From: Acidobacteriota bacterium
Lineage (GTDB): Bacteria > Acidobacteriota > Thermoanaerobaculia > Multivoradales > Multivoraceae
Direction of reading: 5' to 3'
Assembly: GCA_003388555.1 (NCBI GenBank)
Contig: QQVD01000052.1
Location: forward strand, 23,044-87,043
DNA: 64,000 bases
Position numbers and translations under genes: made by a program. Positions 44,784 through 53,663 of the stretch are shown one piece after another. Numbering within the stretch: position 1 is the first letter of the stretch; each line of letters opens with the position of its first letter. The notes beneath the pieces were generated by a model that did no database searches, had not been told where the DNA came from, and worked only from the letters and a program-made list of their open reading frames with translations.

Positions 44784-45704
44784 TCAGGAGCTCGGTTGCT
44801 TCGCCGGCTCGATCAGCAGGGTCGGGACGCCGCCGGTGCGCGAGCGCACCGTGCACACCCGGGTGCCCGGCCGGCGGCCCTCGCGCACCGCGGAGACGTC
44901 GAAGCCTTCGTCGGCCAGACGCCGCCGCGTCGCCGCGACGTCGCCGACGCGCCAGGTGATGCCGCCGAAGCGGTCTCGTCCGTCGCCAGGCGTCGAGTCG
45001 GCCGGCAGCGCGCCGGCGATCTCCACCACGCTGGCGCGGTCGTCGCCTGGAGGCCCCAGCTTGCACATGATCAGGCGCGCGCCCCACTGCGGGAACTCGC
45101 GGTCGAAGGCGACCCGGATGCCGAGCCGATCCGCGAAGACGCCCCTGGTGGCGTCGGCGTCCGCCGAACGGATCACTGCGTGATCGATTCCGTAGATGCC
45201 GTCGGTGCCGTCGGTGCGGTCCTCGGTGCCTTCGTCGCCTCCCTGGGCGGGCACCTGCTCGACGAGTGGCGGATGCGTCAGCTCGACGCGCACGCCGCGC
45301 GTCAGCCGGGGATCGACGAGCCACGCCTCGCGTTGCACCTCGGCGGGCTGCGAGCCCACAGAGGCGAGTCGTTCCTGCAGCTCTTCCCCGGCGAGTCGCC
45401 TCAAATCGTCGCCCGGGGCGAGGGCGCGCTGCAGGCTCAGGCGGAGTGCCGCCAGGCCTGAGGCCGCCTCGCCCTGGGGGCCCTTTGCCGGGCGCAGCTC
45501 GAAGGCGCAGTTGGCCAGCACGAAGAGTGCGCTCGGCTCGCTGTGCGTGCCGCCTCTGACTTCGCCGCGCCTCGCCGGGCGCGCGAACAGGCACTCGTAG
45601 TCGTGGCAGTCCGCCTCGAAGTCGGCGCTGCGCAGCAGCAGGCTGTCGATGCCGACGATGGCGGCACGCCGCTCTGGCTTCGCGCCGTCCTGGCCTCGGC
45701 TCAC
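44784..45704 (-). CDS. VOC/glyoxalase-superfamily protein with a repeat linker
   Basis: 306 residues from a GTG overlapping the upstream stop (GTGA). Two halves are seen: residues 15-150 (IVGIDSLLLRSADFEADCH...) and 180-306 (YGIDHAVIRSADADATRGVF, FGGITWRVGDVAATRRRL). Each begins with the beta-alpha-beta pattern of vicinal-oxygen-chelate modules. They are joined by an acidic linker (GGDEGTEDRTDGTDGIYG) encoded by a GGTGCCGTC-type 9-bp repeat. Metal ligands are plausible (His in GIDHAV, Glu near the end of each module) but not certain. Confidence 0.7.
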   Translation of the reverse strand: MSRGQDGAKPERRAAIVGIDSLLLRSADFEADCHDYECLFARPARRGEVRGGTHSEPSALFVLANCAFELRPAKGPQGEAASGLAALRLSLQRALAPGDDLRRLAGEELQERLASVGSQPAEVQREAWLVDPRLTRGVRVELTHPPLVEQVPAQGGDEGTEDRTDGTDGIYGIDHAVIRSADADATRGVFADRLGIRVAFDREFPQWGARLIMCKLGPPGDDRASVVEIAGALPADSTPGDGRDRFGGITWRVGDVAATRRRLADEGFDVSAVREGRRPGTRVCTVRSRTGGVPTLLIEPAKQPSS

Positions 45705-46861
45705 GCCGTCTTGCTCTTGCGGCCGAGCCAGTCGAGCAGGATGGCGTTGAGCTCGGCAGGCTTCTCCTGCTGCGTCCAGTGGCCGCAGTCGGCGATGGTC
45801 ACCTTCTCGAGGTCGGCGATGAAGTTCTCCATGCCGTCGGCCGAGGAGGGCGGCAGCACGGCGTCGTCCTCGGCGCCGACGTACAGGCACGGGATCTCCG
45901 GTCCGATGCGGTGGTCGAGCTGGCGGGTGAGCTCCCAGTTGCGATCGATGTTGCGGTACCAGTTGACGCCGCCGGTGAAGCCGGTGCGTCGGTAGGTGTC
46001 GACGAAGACAGCCATCCCCCCCTCGTCGAGGATCGACTCGCCGGGGATCATCGAGGCATCGGGAATGCTCTTCAGCATCGTCAGCAGGTCGAAGTTGCGC
46101 ATCGGAGAGTCCTCGGGCAGGGCCGCGATCGCCTCGGGATCGACGACGCCCTTGCGCATGAACATGCTGAAGGTCTTGAAGACGTCCTCCTCGAGCACCT
46201 GCTCGGCGCGGTACGGCTCCTGGAACGAGACCACGTAGTTGCTCTCGCCGCGCAGGGCGCGGAGCATCGCGATCGGCGCGCTCGGCGGCGGCGGCGAGCT
46301 CGGGGTGTTGACGCCGATGATGCCGCGCACGCGGTCGGGATGCAGGCGCGGCATCATCCAGACCACGCCGCCTCCCCAGTCGTGGCCGCAGAAGTAGGCC
46401 TTGTCGATGCCGCGGTCGTCGAGCACCGCGACGAGGTCGCCGCACAGCTTGGTGATGTCGTACGCCTCGATGGCCAGCGGCTGCTGGGTGTTGCCGTAGC
46501 CGCGCTGGTCCGGTGCGATGGCCCAGAAGCCGGCCTCCGCCAGCACCGGCAGCTGGTGGCGCCAGGAGTAGGCGAGCTCCGGGAAGCCGTGCGAGAGGAC
46601 CACCGGGACGCCGCCGCTGCCGGCCTCGTAGACCGCCATGCGCAGCCCCTCGGGGGTGCGCAGGTAGGACGGCTCGGGGAAGGCGGGTGCTGCCGCCGAC
46701 TCGCTGGAAGCGCCGGCAGCGCCGATGGCGCCGATGGCGCGCGAGGGCGCCGCGACGGCGACGCCGGCGGCGAGGCCGAACAGGCCGAGACCGAGGTCGC
46801 GCCGGTCGAACGAGGGGCGTCCGGGGTCGGCGGCTGGGCGTTGCGTTGCTGGGTCGGACAT
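45701..46861 (-). CDS. Tat-exported epoxide-hydrolase-like alpha/beta hydrolase
   Basis: 386 residues from the ATG at 46861 (AGGAG, 6-base spacing). A twin-arginine signal (FDRRDLGLGLFGLAAGVAV) leads to an alpha/beta hydrolase with HGFPE (91-95), the nucleophile D161 in GHDWGG and the late His in IADCGHWTQQEKP. Asp as the nucleophile and HGxP are diagnostic of soluble epoxide hydrolases. The enzyme would open epoxides in the periplasm. It is co-translated with the VOC gene through a GTGA overlap. Confidence 0.87.
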   Translation of the reverse strand: MSDPATQRPAADPGRPSFDRRDLGLGLFGLAAGVAVAAPSRAIGAIGAAGASSESAAAPAFPEPSYLRTPEGLRMAVYEAGSGGVPVVLSHGFPELAYSWRHQLPVLAEAGFWAIAPDQRGYGNTQQPLAIEAYDITKLCGDLVAVLDDRGIDKAYFCGHDWGGGVVWMMPRLHPDRVRGIIGVNTPSSPPPPSAPIAMLRALRGESNYVVSFQEPYRAEQVLEEDVFKTFSMFMRKGVVDPEAIAALPEDSPMRNFDLLTMLKSIPDASMIPGESILDEGGMAVFVDTYRRTGFTGGVNWYRNIDRNWELTRQLDHRIGPEIPCLYVGAEDDAVLPPSSADGMENFIADLEKVTIADCGHWTQQEKPAELNAILLDWLGRKSKTA

Positions 46862-46969
46862 TGCGTCTCCTCGACTCGTCGGAATGTAGGTGGGAGATGG
46901 CGGATCCAAGGTCTGTGCCCCAAGGCCTGTGTCCCAACGTCTGGGCCCTCGGGTCTGGATCCCTGGGTC

Positions 46970-48562
46970 TCAGGGTGCGGCACTGCGCCAGGCGTCGCCG
47001 TACGCCGCCATCACGGCGGCGTAGAGCTCGATCCCGTCCCACAGATTCTGCAGCCGCAGATTCTCGTCCGGCGCGTGCTGGTTGTTGTCGTGGTTGGCGA
47101 TCGGCAGCACGATCAGAGGGGTCCGCAGGACCTCCTCGAAGAGGTAGAGCGGCAGCGAACCGCCGAGGATCGGCATGCGGATCGCGGGCTCTCCGAGCAC
47201 CTCGTCGACCACGGCGAGCAGGGCGCGCGAGGCCCGTGCGTCGAGCGGTGTGCGCAGAGCGCGGTAGCCGTCGTCCCAGCTGACCTCGACGATGCGCGCA
47301 TGGCGCTCCCTGGTCGCCTGGTCGGGCGGCGCGTGCACGATGTGGAAGCCCTGCGACGCGATGTGCCGCTCGACCAGCCTCCGCACCTCGGCCGGGTCGA
47401 GATCGGGGACGAGCCGGATACCGATCGCCGCCTGTGCGGTCGACTGGATCGTGTTCTGCGCCTGCTCCCCGACCTGGCCCAAGCGCAGTCCCTGCACGTT
47501 GAGGGCCGGCAGCAGGATGCGCTCGACCAGGGGCGCGTTGCCGGCTTCGCTCCACGCCAGACCGAGCTCGCGGCGCAGCTCCTCGTCGACCGGCGGCACC
47601 GCCGCGAGTGCCGCGCGGTCGGCGTCGTCGAGGGGGCGCACGTCCTCGTAGAAGCCCTCGATCAGGATGCGGCCGTCGTCGTCGCGCATGCTGGCGATCA
47701 GGTTGGCGAGCAGCGCTCCCGGGTTGGGCGCCCAGTTGCCGTAGTGGCCGCTGTGCAGCGGACGGTTGGGGCCGTGCACAGTGAGCCCGAAGCCCATGAC
47801 ACCGCGCACCCCGAAGACCACCTGCTGACGCCGGCTCTGGTGCACCGGGCCATCGCAGAACAGCCAGAGATCGGCGGCGAGCAGATCGCGGTGTTGCTCG
47901 AGCATCTCCCTCAGGTGGGGACTTCCACGCTCCTCCTCTCCTTCGAAGAAGAACTTCAGGTCGACGGCGGGCTCGCGGCCGTGAGCGCGCAGGGCGTCGA
48001 GCGCCCGCAACATGGCGACGATCGGCCCCTTGTCGTCGCTGGTGCTGCGTGCGTAGAGCCGCATCTCGGGATCGAGCCTCGGCGGCGGCTGGGCGTCGAG
48101 GTCGATCTCGCGAGCCTCGCCGCTGCCGAGCGGCGCCGCGAGCAGGCGGGCGTCGTAGGGCGGTGCGCTCCAGCGCTCCGGATCGACCGGCTGGCCGTCG
48201 TAGTGGGCATAGAGCACCACCGTCGGCACGTCGTCACCCGGTGGCCCCGGCAGCTCTCCGTACACCGCCGGCGGCGAGCCGGCCGCCTCCAGCAGTCGGG
48301 CCCGGACGCCGCGCCGCTCGAGCATCGCGACCAGGTGCTCGGCGTTGCGCCGGATCTGCTCGGCGTCGCCGGCGAAGTTCGGCATCGAGACCAGCTCCGC
48401 CAGCTCGCGCACGATCTCGACCTCGTGCTGCCGACGGTACTCGCGCACCTGGTCGCGCAGCGCCTCCATCCCCGAGGAGGCGGAGGCCGTGGGGCTGCCG
48501 GCGAGGAGGAGCGCCGCGAGCACCGGAGCCAAGCCCTGCTGCGATTTCATCGTTCGTCCCAT
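46970..48562 (-). CDS. Exported M20-family peptidase/carboxypeptidase
   Basis: 530 residues from the ATG at 48562 (AGGAAGGG site), with a signal peptide ending near SPTASAS. Zinc-peptidase motifs are VVLYAHYDGQPVDP (first His/Asp), YARSTSDDKGPIVAML (bridging Asp), FFFEGEEERGSPH (Glu pair) and a late His in NHDNNQHAPDENL. The order is that of the M20 dipeptidases (CNDP-like). It cleaves dipeptides in the periplasm. The ATG at 48550 is an alternative. The upstream 400 bases are entirely repeats. Confidence 0.9.
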   Translation of the reverse strand: MGRTMKSQQGLAPVLAALLLAGSPTASASSGMEALRDQVREYRRQHEVEIVRELAELVSMPNFAGDAEQIRRNAEHLVAMLERRGVRARLLEAAGSPPAVYGELPGPPGDDVPTVVLYAHYDGQPVDPERWSAPPYDARLLAAPLGSGEAREIDLDAQPPPRLDPEMRLYARSTSDDKGPIVAMLRALDALRAHGREPAVDLKFFFEGEEERGSPHLREMLEQHRDLLAADLWLFCDGPVHQSRRQQVVFGVRGVMGFGLTVHGPNRPLHSGHYGNWAPNPGALLANLIASMRDDDGRILIEGFYEDVRPLDDADRAALAAVPPVDEELRRELGLAWSEAGNAPLVERILLPALNVQGLRLGQVGEQAQNTIQSTAQAAIGIRLVPDLDPAEVRRLVERHIASQGFHIVHAPPDQATRERHARIVEVSWDDGYRALRTPLDARASRALLAVVDEVLGEPAIRMPILGGSLPLYLFEEVLRTPLIVLPIANHDNNQHAPDENLRLQNLWDGIELYAAVMAAYGDAWRSAAP

Positions 48563-48737
48563 GTCCCTTCCTGCGGTGTCCTCAGTTCGTTCGCCGCGGT
48601 GCCCGCAGCAATGTCGTGTCGGTGTCGATCTCTGCCGAGCCGTCGAGGCAGTGCCGCCACCTGCGACTTCGTCCCTATCTGTTGCCCAGGGTCTTTCTGC
48701 CCTGTCTCCCGTTCCCTGTTCCCGCTGCTCTCTATCC

Positions 48738-48965
<228 letters not shown>

Positions 48966-48969
<4 letters not shown>

Positions 48970-49595
48970 CCCTTCACCAACGCCTCGTAGTCGGCCATCG
49001 CCGCCTCGATCACCGCCATCGCGTGGGCGCGGCCGTAGCCACGGCCCACCTGGACGTCTGCCGGGGGGTCGCTGGCCGGAGCGCTGCCCTGGACCATCTT
49101 GTAGGTCAGGAAGTAGTGGCGCAGGCGCTCCACCAGCACCGGCGGCAGATCGGTGAGGTCGGCGACCGAAGCCCACATGGGATCGCCCTCGAGCACCGCG
49201 ACGATCTTGTCGTCGGCTTCGCCGCCGTCGAGCATCGGCAGGCCGCCGACCACCCGCGCCGGCACGATGACCTCGGCGCGGTCGATCGAGCGCTCCGAGA
49301 AGACGCAGATGTCGAGCGGGTCGCGGTCGCCGCGCAGGCTCTCGGGCATCAGCGCCCGAACGCGCTCACCGCAGTAGGTGCGCGGCACGAAACCGTAGAG
49401 CGCCGGCGGTTGCGACGAGGTGCGCTGTGGGCGGTCGACGCGCAGGTACCCGGTTTCCTTGTCGACCTCGTACTTCACCGGGTCGAAGGGCGTGATCTCG
49501 ATGTAGGCGTCGACGATCCGCGGCGCGCGAGCTCCGGCGCCGAGGCCGTGCCATGGATGAGGCCGCCAGCGGTGGAAGGAGGTCGAGCTCGCCAT
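48966..49595 (-). CDS. ppa: Family I inorganic pyrophosphatase
   Basis: 209 residues. Conserved pyrophosphatase segments are [17 protein letters not shown] (Lys/Glu contacts), [13 protein letters not shown] (metal-binding Asp triad), [13 protein letters not shown] and the terminal HYFLTYK. It hydrolyses pyrophosphate to phosphate in the cytoplasm, pulling biosynthesis forward. It is ~35 residues longer than E. coli Ppa (176), mainly at the N-terminus. The TAG stop is inside a CCCCTAA repeat unit. Confidence 0.88.
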
Positions 49596-49696
49596 CGCAG
49601 CCTCGATGTTAGTCGTTTGGCGGCATGCCGCAGGCTACTGGCTGTCGGCTGCTCGATCACCCCTCAGCCCCCGGTGAGGCGATAACCTGCGGCGCC

Positions 49697-51724
49697 ATGA
49701 GCTCGAGCGACGCTGCGCCCACAGGGGGCGTCACGACCGCCACGACCGCCGACACCCGACGCGGCGCCCCGACGTCGGACCCGCCACCGGCTCGCCCCCT
49801 CAGCGAAGCGATCCGGGCCCTGCGCGACGGCGTCGACGCTCTGCTCGTCGGGCAGGAGGAGGCCAAGCTCGGTGTGCTGCTCGGCCTGGTGGCGCGTGAG
49901 CACGTGTTCCTGGAGGGGCCGCCGGGCTGCGGCAAGTCGGTGCTGGCGGAAGGCGCGGCGCGGGTGCTCGGCGCCCGTTCGCACCTGGTCGCCTTCCATC
50001 GCGACACCCGCGAGTCCGACCTGCTCGGCGACAGCGTGCTGCAGCGGTCGAAGCGCCGCGGCGACGAGCCGGACCGAGGCCGCCGAGGCGGCGCCCTGGA
50101 GCGCATCCGCGTCGCGCTCGCGCCGGGCCCGATGCTGCGTGCCGAGGTGGTGGTGCTCGAAGAGATCAGTCGCGCGCCGGGCGAGGCGCTGGCGCCGCTG
50201 CTGCGCATCCTCGGCGCCCGCCGCGCCCTCGGCGAGTCGCTGCCGCTCGAGAGCACGATCGCCACCGCACCGCTCGACGGCCCGGGCACTCCGGTGGATC
50301 CCCTGGAGCCTGGACAGCTCGACCGCTTCGCCATCCAGGTGCGGCTTCGGGGGCTGGCCGAGAGCCGGCGGTGGTGGGCCGTGCAGCGGCTGCTCGAGCG
50401 CAGCTGCGACAGCGCTCGGACGGACTGCGAGGCCCTGCCGGTGCTGCGTCCCGGCGAACGGCAGGCGATCCAGGACCGGGTCGACGCGATGCCGCTCGGC
50501 GAGGAGCTGATGGCGCGTTACCACGAGTGGGTACGGCGGGTGCGCGCCCTGGCGGCTGCCGCCGACGGCGAGGCCCTGATCTCGGATCGAGCCTTCGGCC
50601 GTCTCGCCCTGAGGATCCTGCGGGCGCACGCCGTGCTGCGCTCGGCCGCCGTCGCCGAGCCGGCCGACCTGCGCGCCCTGCGCCTGATGATGGGGCGGCG
50701 ACTGCCGCCGGAGATCCTCGAGCTGCTCGACGACGTCACCGAGGATCTCGTGCGACCGCGCGAGCAGGCGCAGGCCGACGGCCACGAGAGCTCGCGAGGT
50801 GCGTCGAGCAGCCTGGGCGACGAGGGTCTCGAGGCCGACGGCGACGGCGGCGACCACCTCTCGCTGGACGGCAGCGAGGTCGCGTCGCCGCCTGTCGGGG
50901 AGGACGAGGAGGAGCGCGAGGTCGGGCTGGTCGAGCGACCGGCACCGCCGGCCGACGTCGCAGAGCTGTTACGCGCCTTCGAGGGCCGTATCGATCGCGG
51001 GCGCAGCGATCCTGGTGACGACCCCGGCGGGCAGCCGCGCAGCTACCGACCGCTGCGACGGCTCGACGAGTTGCTCGACGGAGACCTGGTCGAGGCGATC
51101 CTGTTCGCCGAGGGCAGCCTGCCGGGCTCGCCGCGGACCTACCGGCGGACGCGGCGCAATGCCGGTGGGGCGGTGGTGATCCTGCGCGACGTCTCGAGCT
51201 CGATGGCTGGCCAGCGCAACACCTGGGCTGGCCAGGTCGTGCGCGCCCTGGTGGAGGTGGCGGCGCGGCGGCGCATGCGGGTGGGCTACGTCGAGTTCCA
51301 CCACCGTGCCCTGCCACGCGAGGTCGCGGGGCGGCTCCTGCACCGCAGCTATCCACGGCTGTTCCAGCTCGCCGCGAACGCGCACCCGCTCGGCCAGACC
51401 AACTACGAGGAGCCGCTGTCGCTCGCCCTCGAGAGCCTGCGCGGAGGACGCGGCCGCAACCGCCACGTGGTGATGTTGACCGACGGCCTGCCGATCACCG
51501 GCGACACGCGGGTGCGGGGCGAACGGCTCCTGGCGCAGCGGCTGGGTGTCTGCCTGCACACGGTGTTCATCGGCGAAGGCGCCTGCCCGGCGGTGCTCGA
51601 CGAGATCTCGCAGGAGACCGGCGGCCTGCGCTATCAGGCCAGACCGGAGGACGGCGGGCTCAGGGTGGCGGCGCGAGGTGGCGACGCGACGGCGTCAGGG
51701 TCGCTGGTGAGGAGGGCGTCTTGA
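49697..51724 (+). CDS. MoxR-type AAA ATPase fused to a VWA domain
   Basis: 675 residues. An AAA+ domain has Walker A GPPGCGKS (74-81), Walker B VVVLEEIS and sensor text (LDRFAIQVRLRG), followed by a MoxR lid. A ~110-residue acidic low-complexity linker comes next, then a von Willebrand factor A domain with a complete MIDAS: DVSSSM (D498), QTNYEEPL and MLTDGLP. The VWA binds a partner in a metal-dependent way while the ATPase remodels it, as in MoxR/RavA-ViaA systems and the chelatase D subunits. A second MoxR gene follows with a TTGA overlap. Confidence 0.9.
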   Translation: MSSSDAAPTGGVTTATTADTRRGAPTSDPPPARPLSEAIRALRDGVDALLVGQEEAKLGVLLGLVAREHVFLEGPPGCGKSVLAEGAARVLGARSHLVAFHRDTRESDLLGDSVLQRSKRRGDEPDRGRRGGALERIRVALAPGPMLRAEVVVLEEISRAPGEALAPLLRILGARRALGESLPLESTIATAPLDGPGTPVDPLEPGQLDRFAIQVRLRGLAESRRWWAVQRLLERSCDSARTDCEALPVLRPGERQAIQDRVDAMPLGEELMARYHEWVRRVRALAAAADGEALISDRAFGRLALRILRAHAVLRSAAVAEPADLRALRLMMGRRLPPEILELLDDVTEDLVRPREQAQADGHESSRGASSSLGDEGLEADGDGGDHLSLDGSEVASPPVGEDEEEREVGLVERPAPPADVAELLRAFEGRIDRGRSDPGDDPGGQPRSYRPLRRLDELLDGDLVEAILFAEGSLPGSPRTYRRTRRNAGGAVVILRDVSSSMAGQRNTWAGQVVRALVEVAARRRMRVGYVEFHHRALPREVAGRLLHRSYPRLFQLAANAHPLGQTNYEEPLSLALESLRGGRGRNRHVVMLTDGLPITGDTRVRGERLLAQRLGVCLHTVFIGEGACPAVLDEISQETGGLRYQARPEDGGLRVAARGGDATASGSLVRRAS

Positions 51725-52740
51725 GCGAAGGTGTCGAGGCCGCGGCGGCGCGGTCCGTGGAGGAGAGCGGCGAGGCGGGCTCGCCCGAGCTGTGGGACGC
51801 GGCGGGGCGTGCCGCGTCCGCGTTCGCAGCGTTGCGCTCGGTGCTCGACCGCCACGTCGTGGCCCACGACGAGGTGAAGCAGGCGCTGCTGCTGGCCCTG
51901 GCGACGCGCGAGCACATCTACATCGAAGGGCCGCCGGGCACCGCCAAGACGCGGATCTCGGAGCTCACCGCCCAGGCCTCGGACCTCGAGTTCTTCTTCT
52001 ACCAGCTGCACCGCGACACACGGCTCGCCGAGCTGGTCGGCGACGTGGTGCTCGAGCGCCGCACTGTCGACCAGGGCGAGCAGATCCATCAGCGCATCGA
52101 GCCCGGCGGATTGCTCACCGCCGAGATCTGCGTGCTCGACGACGTCTCCCGTGCTCCCGGCGAGGCGCTGAACGTGCTGCTGCGCATCCTCAACGAGCGT
52201 CGCTTCGGGGCGCAGCCGATCCCCCTGATGACCGCGATCGCCACCGGCAACCCGATGGACGACGAGTACTACAACGAGCCGCTCGACCCGGCGAACCTCG
52301 ACCGGTTCGCGCTGCAGCTGCGGGTGCATGGCCTGGTGCAGACGGCGGCCGACGCCGCCGCCGAGCTGATCGACCGCTTCGCATCGGGAGAGGTCGTCGA
52401 GCGACCCGAACCGGTTCCGGTGATCGGCCGTGCCGAGCTCGATGCCGCGTACTCGCTGCTGCCCTCGGTCGCCGTTCCCCGGCCGGTGCGGGTGGCGCTG
52501 CTCGAGTTCTTGCGCAGCCTCGTCGTCGAGCACGGTTGCGACGAGACCAACTCACTGCTCACCGACCGCAGCTTCCTGGTCAAGGCGGTGAAGCTGGCGC
52601 GGGCGCGGGCGCTGCTCGACGGTCGGGTCGAGGTCGGGCTCGAGGACCTCGACCTGCTGCGCTGGATGACCACCTTCCGGGTGCCCCAGGAGGTCGCCGA
52701 GATCGTGCCGAATCTGATCCTCAGGGCGAGCGGGCGCTGA
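51721..52740 (+). CDS. MoxR/RavA-type AAA+ ATPase
   Basis: 339 residues from a TTG that overlaps the previous stop. Walker A is GPPGTAKT (70-77), Walker B is ICVLDDVS, and sensor 1 is TAIATGNPMDDEYY. The conserved MoxR loop NLDRFALQLRVHG and the winged C-terminus are present. Together with the MoxR-VWA gene it probably forms a hetero-oligomeric chaperone. Its 3' end overlaps the convergent GbsR gene by 20 bases. Confidence 0.92.
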   Translation: MSEGVEAAAARSVEESGEAGSPELWDAAGRAASAFAALRSVLDRHVVAHDEVKQALLLALATREHIYIEGPPGTAKTRISELTAQASDLEFFFYQLHRDTRLAELVGDVVLERRTVDQGEQIHQRIEPGGLLTAEICVLDDVSRAPGEALNVLLRILNERRFGAQPIPLMTAIATGNPMDDEYYNEPLDPANLDRFALQLRVHGLVQTAADAAAELIDRFASGEVVERPEPVPVIGRAELDAAYSLLPSVAVPRPVRVALLEFLRSLVVEHGCDETNSLLTDRSFLVKAVKLARARALLDGRVEVGLEDLDLLRWMTTFRVPQEVAEIVPNLILRASGR

Positions 52741-53170
52741 ACAGCAACGGCTCCGGCTGGGCTTGGCGCAGCTCGTCGAGGGCGTGGCGCAGGCCGCCGG
52801 CGACGGCGCGGAAGACCTCGGCCCTCCGGCGCACCCGTTCGGCCGCCTCCGGCAGGGCCGGCTCCAGCTCGTCGGCGGCCTGACGCAGCACGCCGTCGCG
52901 GTGGTCGAAGCGCTCGATGACCCGCACCAGGGTGTCGAACGCCGGTCCGCTGTTGAGCTGCCAGTAGTCACGTCGGTCACCGCACTTGGTGACCCGCTCC
53001 AGGATGTGCAGGTCGAGCAGTCGGCGGGTGTTGGTGCTCACCGAGGCGCGCGAGACCTGGAGGCGCTCGGCGATCTCGTCGAAGTGCAGCGGCTCCTCCG
53101 CGAGCATCATGAGACCCCAGATGCGACCGGCGATGCGCGGCAGGCCGTCCTCTTCTGCGAACAGTCCCAT
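52721..53170 (-). CDS. GbsR/MarR-like transcriptional regulator
   Basis: 149 residues. The winged helix-turn-helix is seen in GRIWGLMMLAEEPLHFDEI, AERLQVSRASVSTNTRRLLD and LERVTKCGDRRDYWQL, which is the GbsR-type version of the MarR fold. The C-terminal half is helical (dimerisation). It lies opposite the TonB receptor gene with ~490 bases between the starts, and two palindromes occur in that space. It probably controls the receptor or itself (inference). Confidence 0.87.
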   Translation of the reverse strand: MGLFAEEDGLPRIAGRIWGLMMLAEEPLHFDEIAERLQVSRASVSTNTRRLLDLHILERVTKCGDRRDYWQLNSGPAFDTLVRVIERFDHRDGVLRQAADELEPALPEAAERVRRRAEVFRAVAGGLRHALDELRQAQPEPLLFSARSP

Positions 53171-53353
53171 CTGCTACGATCAACGCGTCGCTCAGCGCGT
53201 CGAGGCGGTTGGACGGATCGCGCAGGCGCTGTGGATCAACGACCACGGTGTGCCCTCACGGAACGTCGAACGGAATGTCTGGGGAGCCACGCCATTATGA
53301 CACCGAATCGGGGCGAGAGGACGTGCCGGCGACTCTGGTGTGTGGACAGTTCG

Positions 53354-53396
53354 TTCAGTCATGATTGAAACAAAGCGGTTGGACTGACGTCCAACC
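53354..53396. promoter_or_regulatory. Two palindromes between gbsR-like and TonB receptor genes
   Basis: TTCAGTCATGATTGAA (53354-53369) is a 16-bp imperfect palindrome, one mismatch pair. GGTTGGAC-TGAC-GTCCAACC (53377-53396) has perfect 8-bp arms. The word CGGTTGGAC also occurs at 53206-53214. Both lie in the 53171-53663 gap, where no gene is seen, and are plausible sites for the MarR-like regulator. Confidence 0.45.
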
Positions 53397-53663
53397 AGCG
53401 GCCCCGTGCGTCCGGAAGACGGCCGAACGCCGCGCGAGACGGCGGGCTGCATCAGGCAGCCGACGCGAGTGCGCGACAGCGAAGGCCCGACGCGAACAGT
53501 GGCCGAGATCTCGACTCGCCGACATCTCTCGAACGACCCCGAAAACGCGGCCCGTGTAACCGGCGCCGACGGCAACGAACCGTCGCCCGGCCCGAGGCCG
53601 AAGGAGACCGAAGTGAACCCCCTGCGAATCTCTGCAAGCGCCGGAACGCCAGGAGCGTTCCGG

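Noticed and set aside
49697..52740. Magnesium or cobalt chelatase subunits
   Set aside because: Domain order resembles D and I subunits, but no H subunit or tetrapyrrole gene is present, and the MoxR features fit better.
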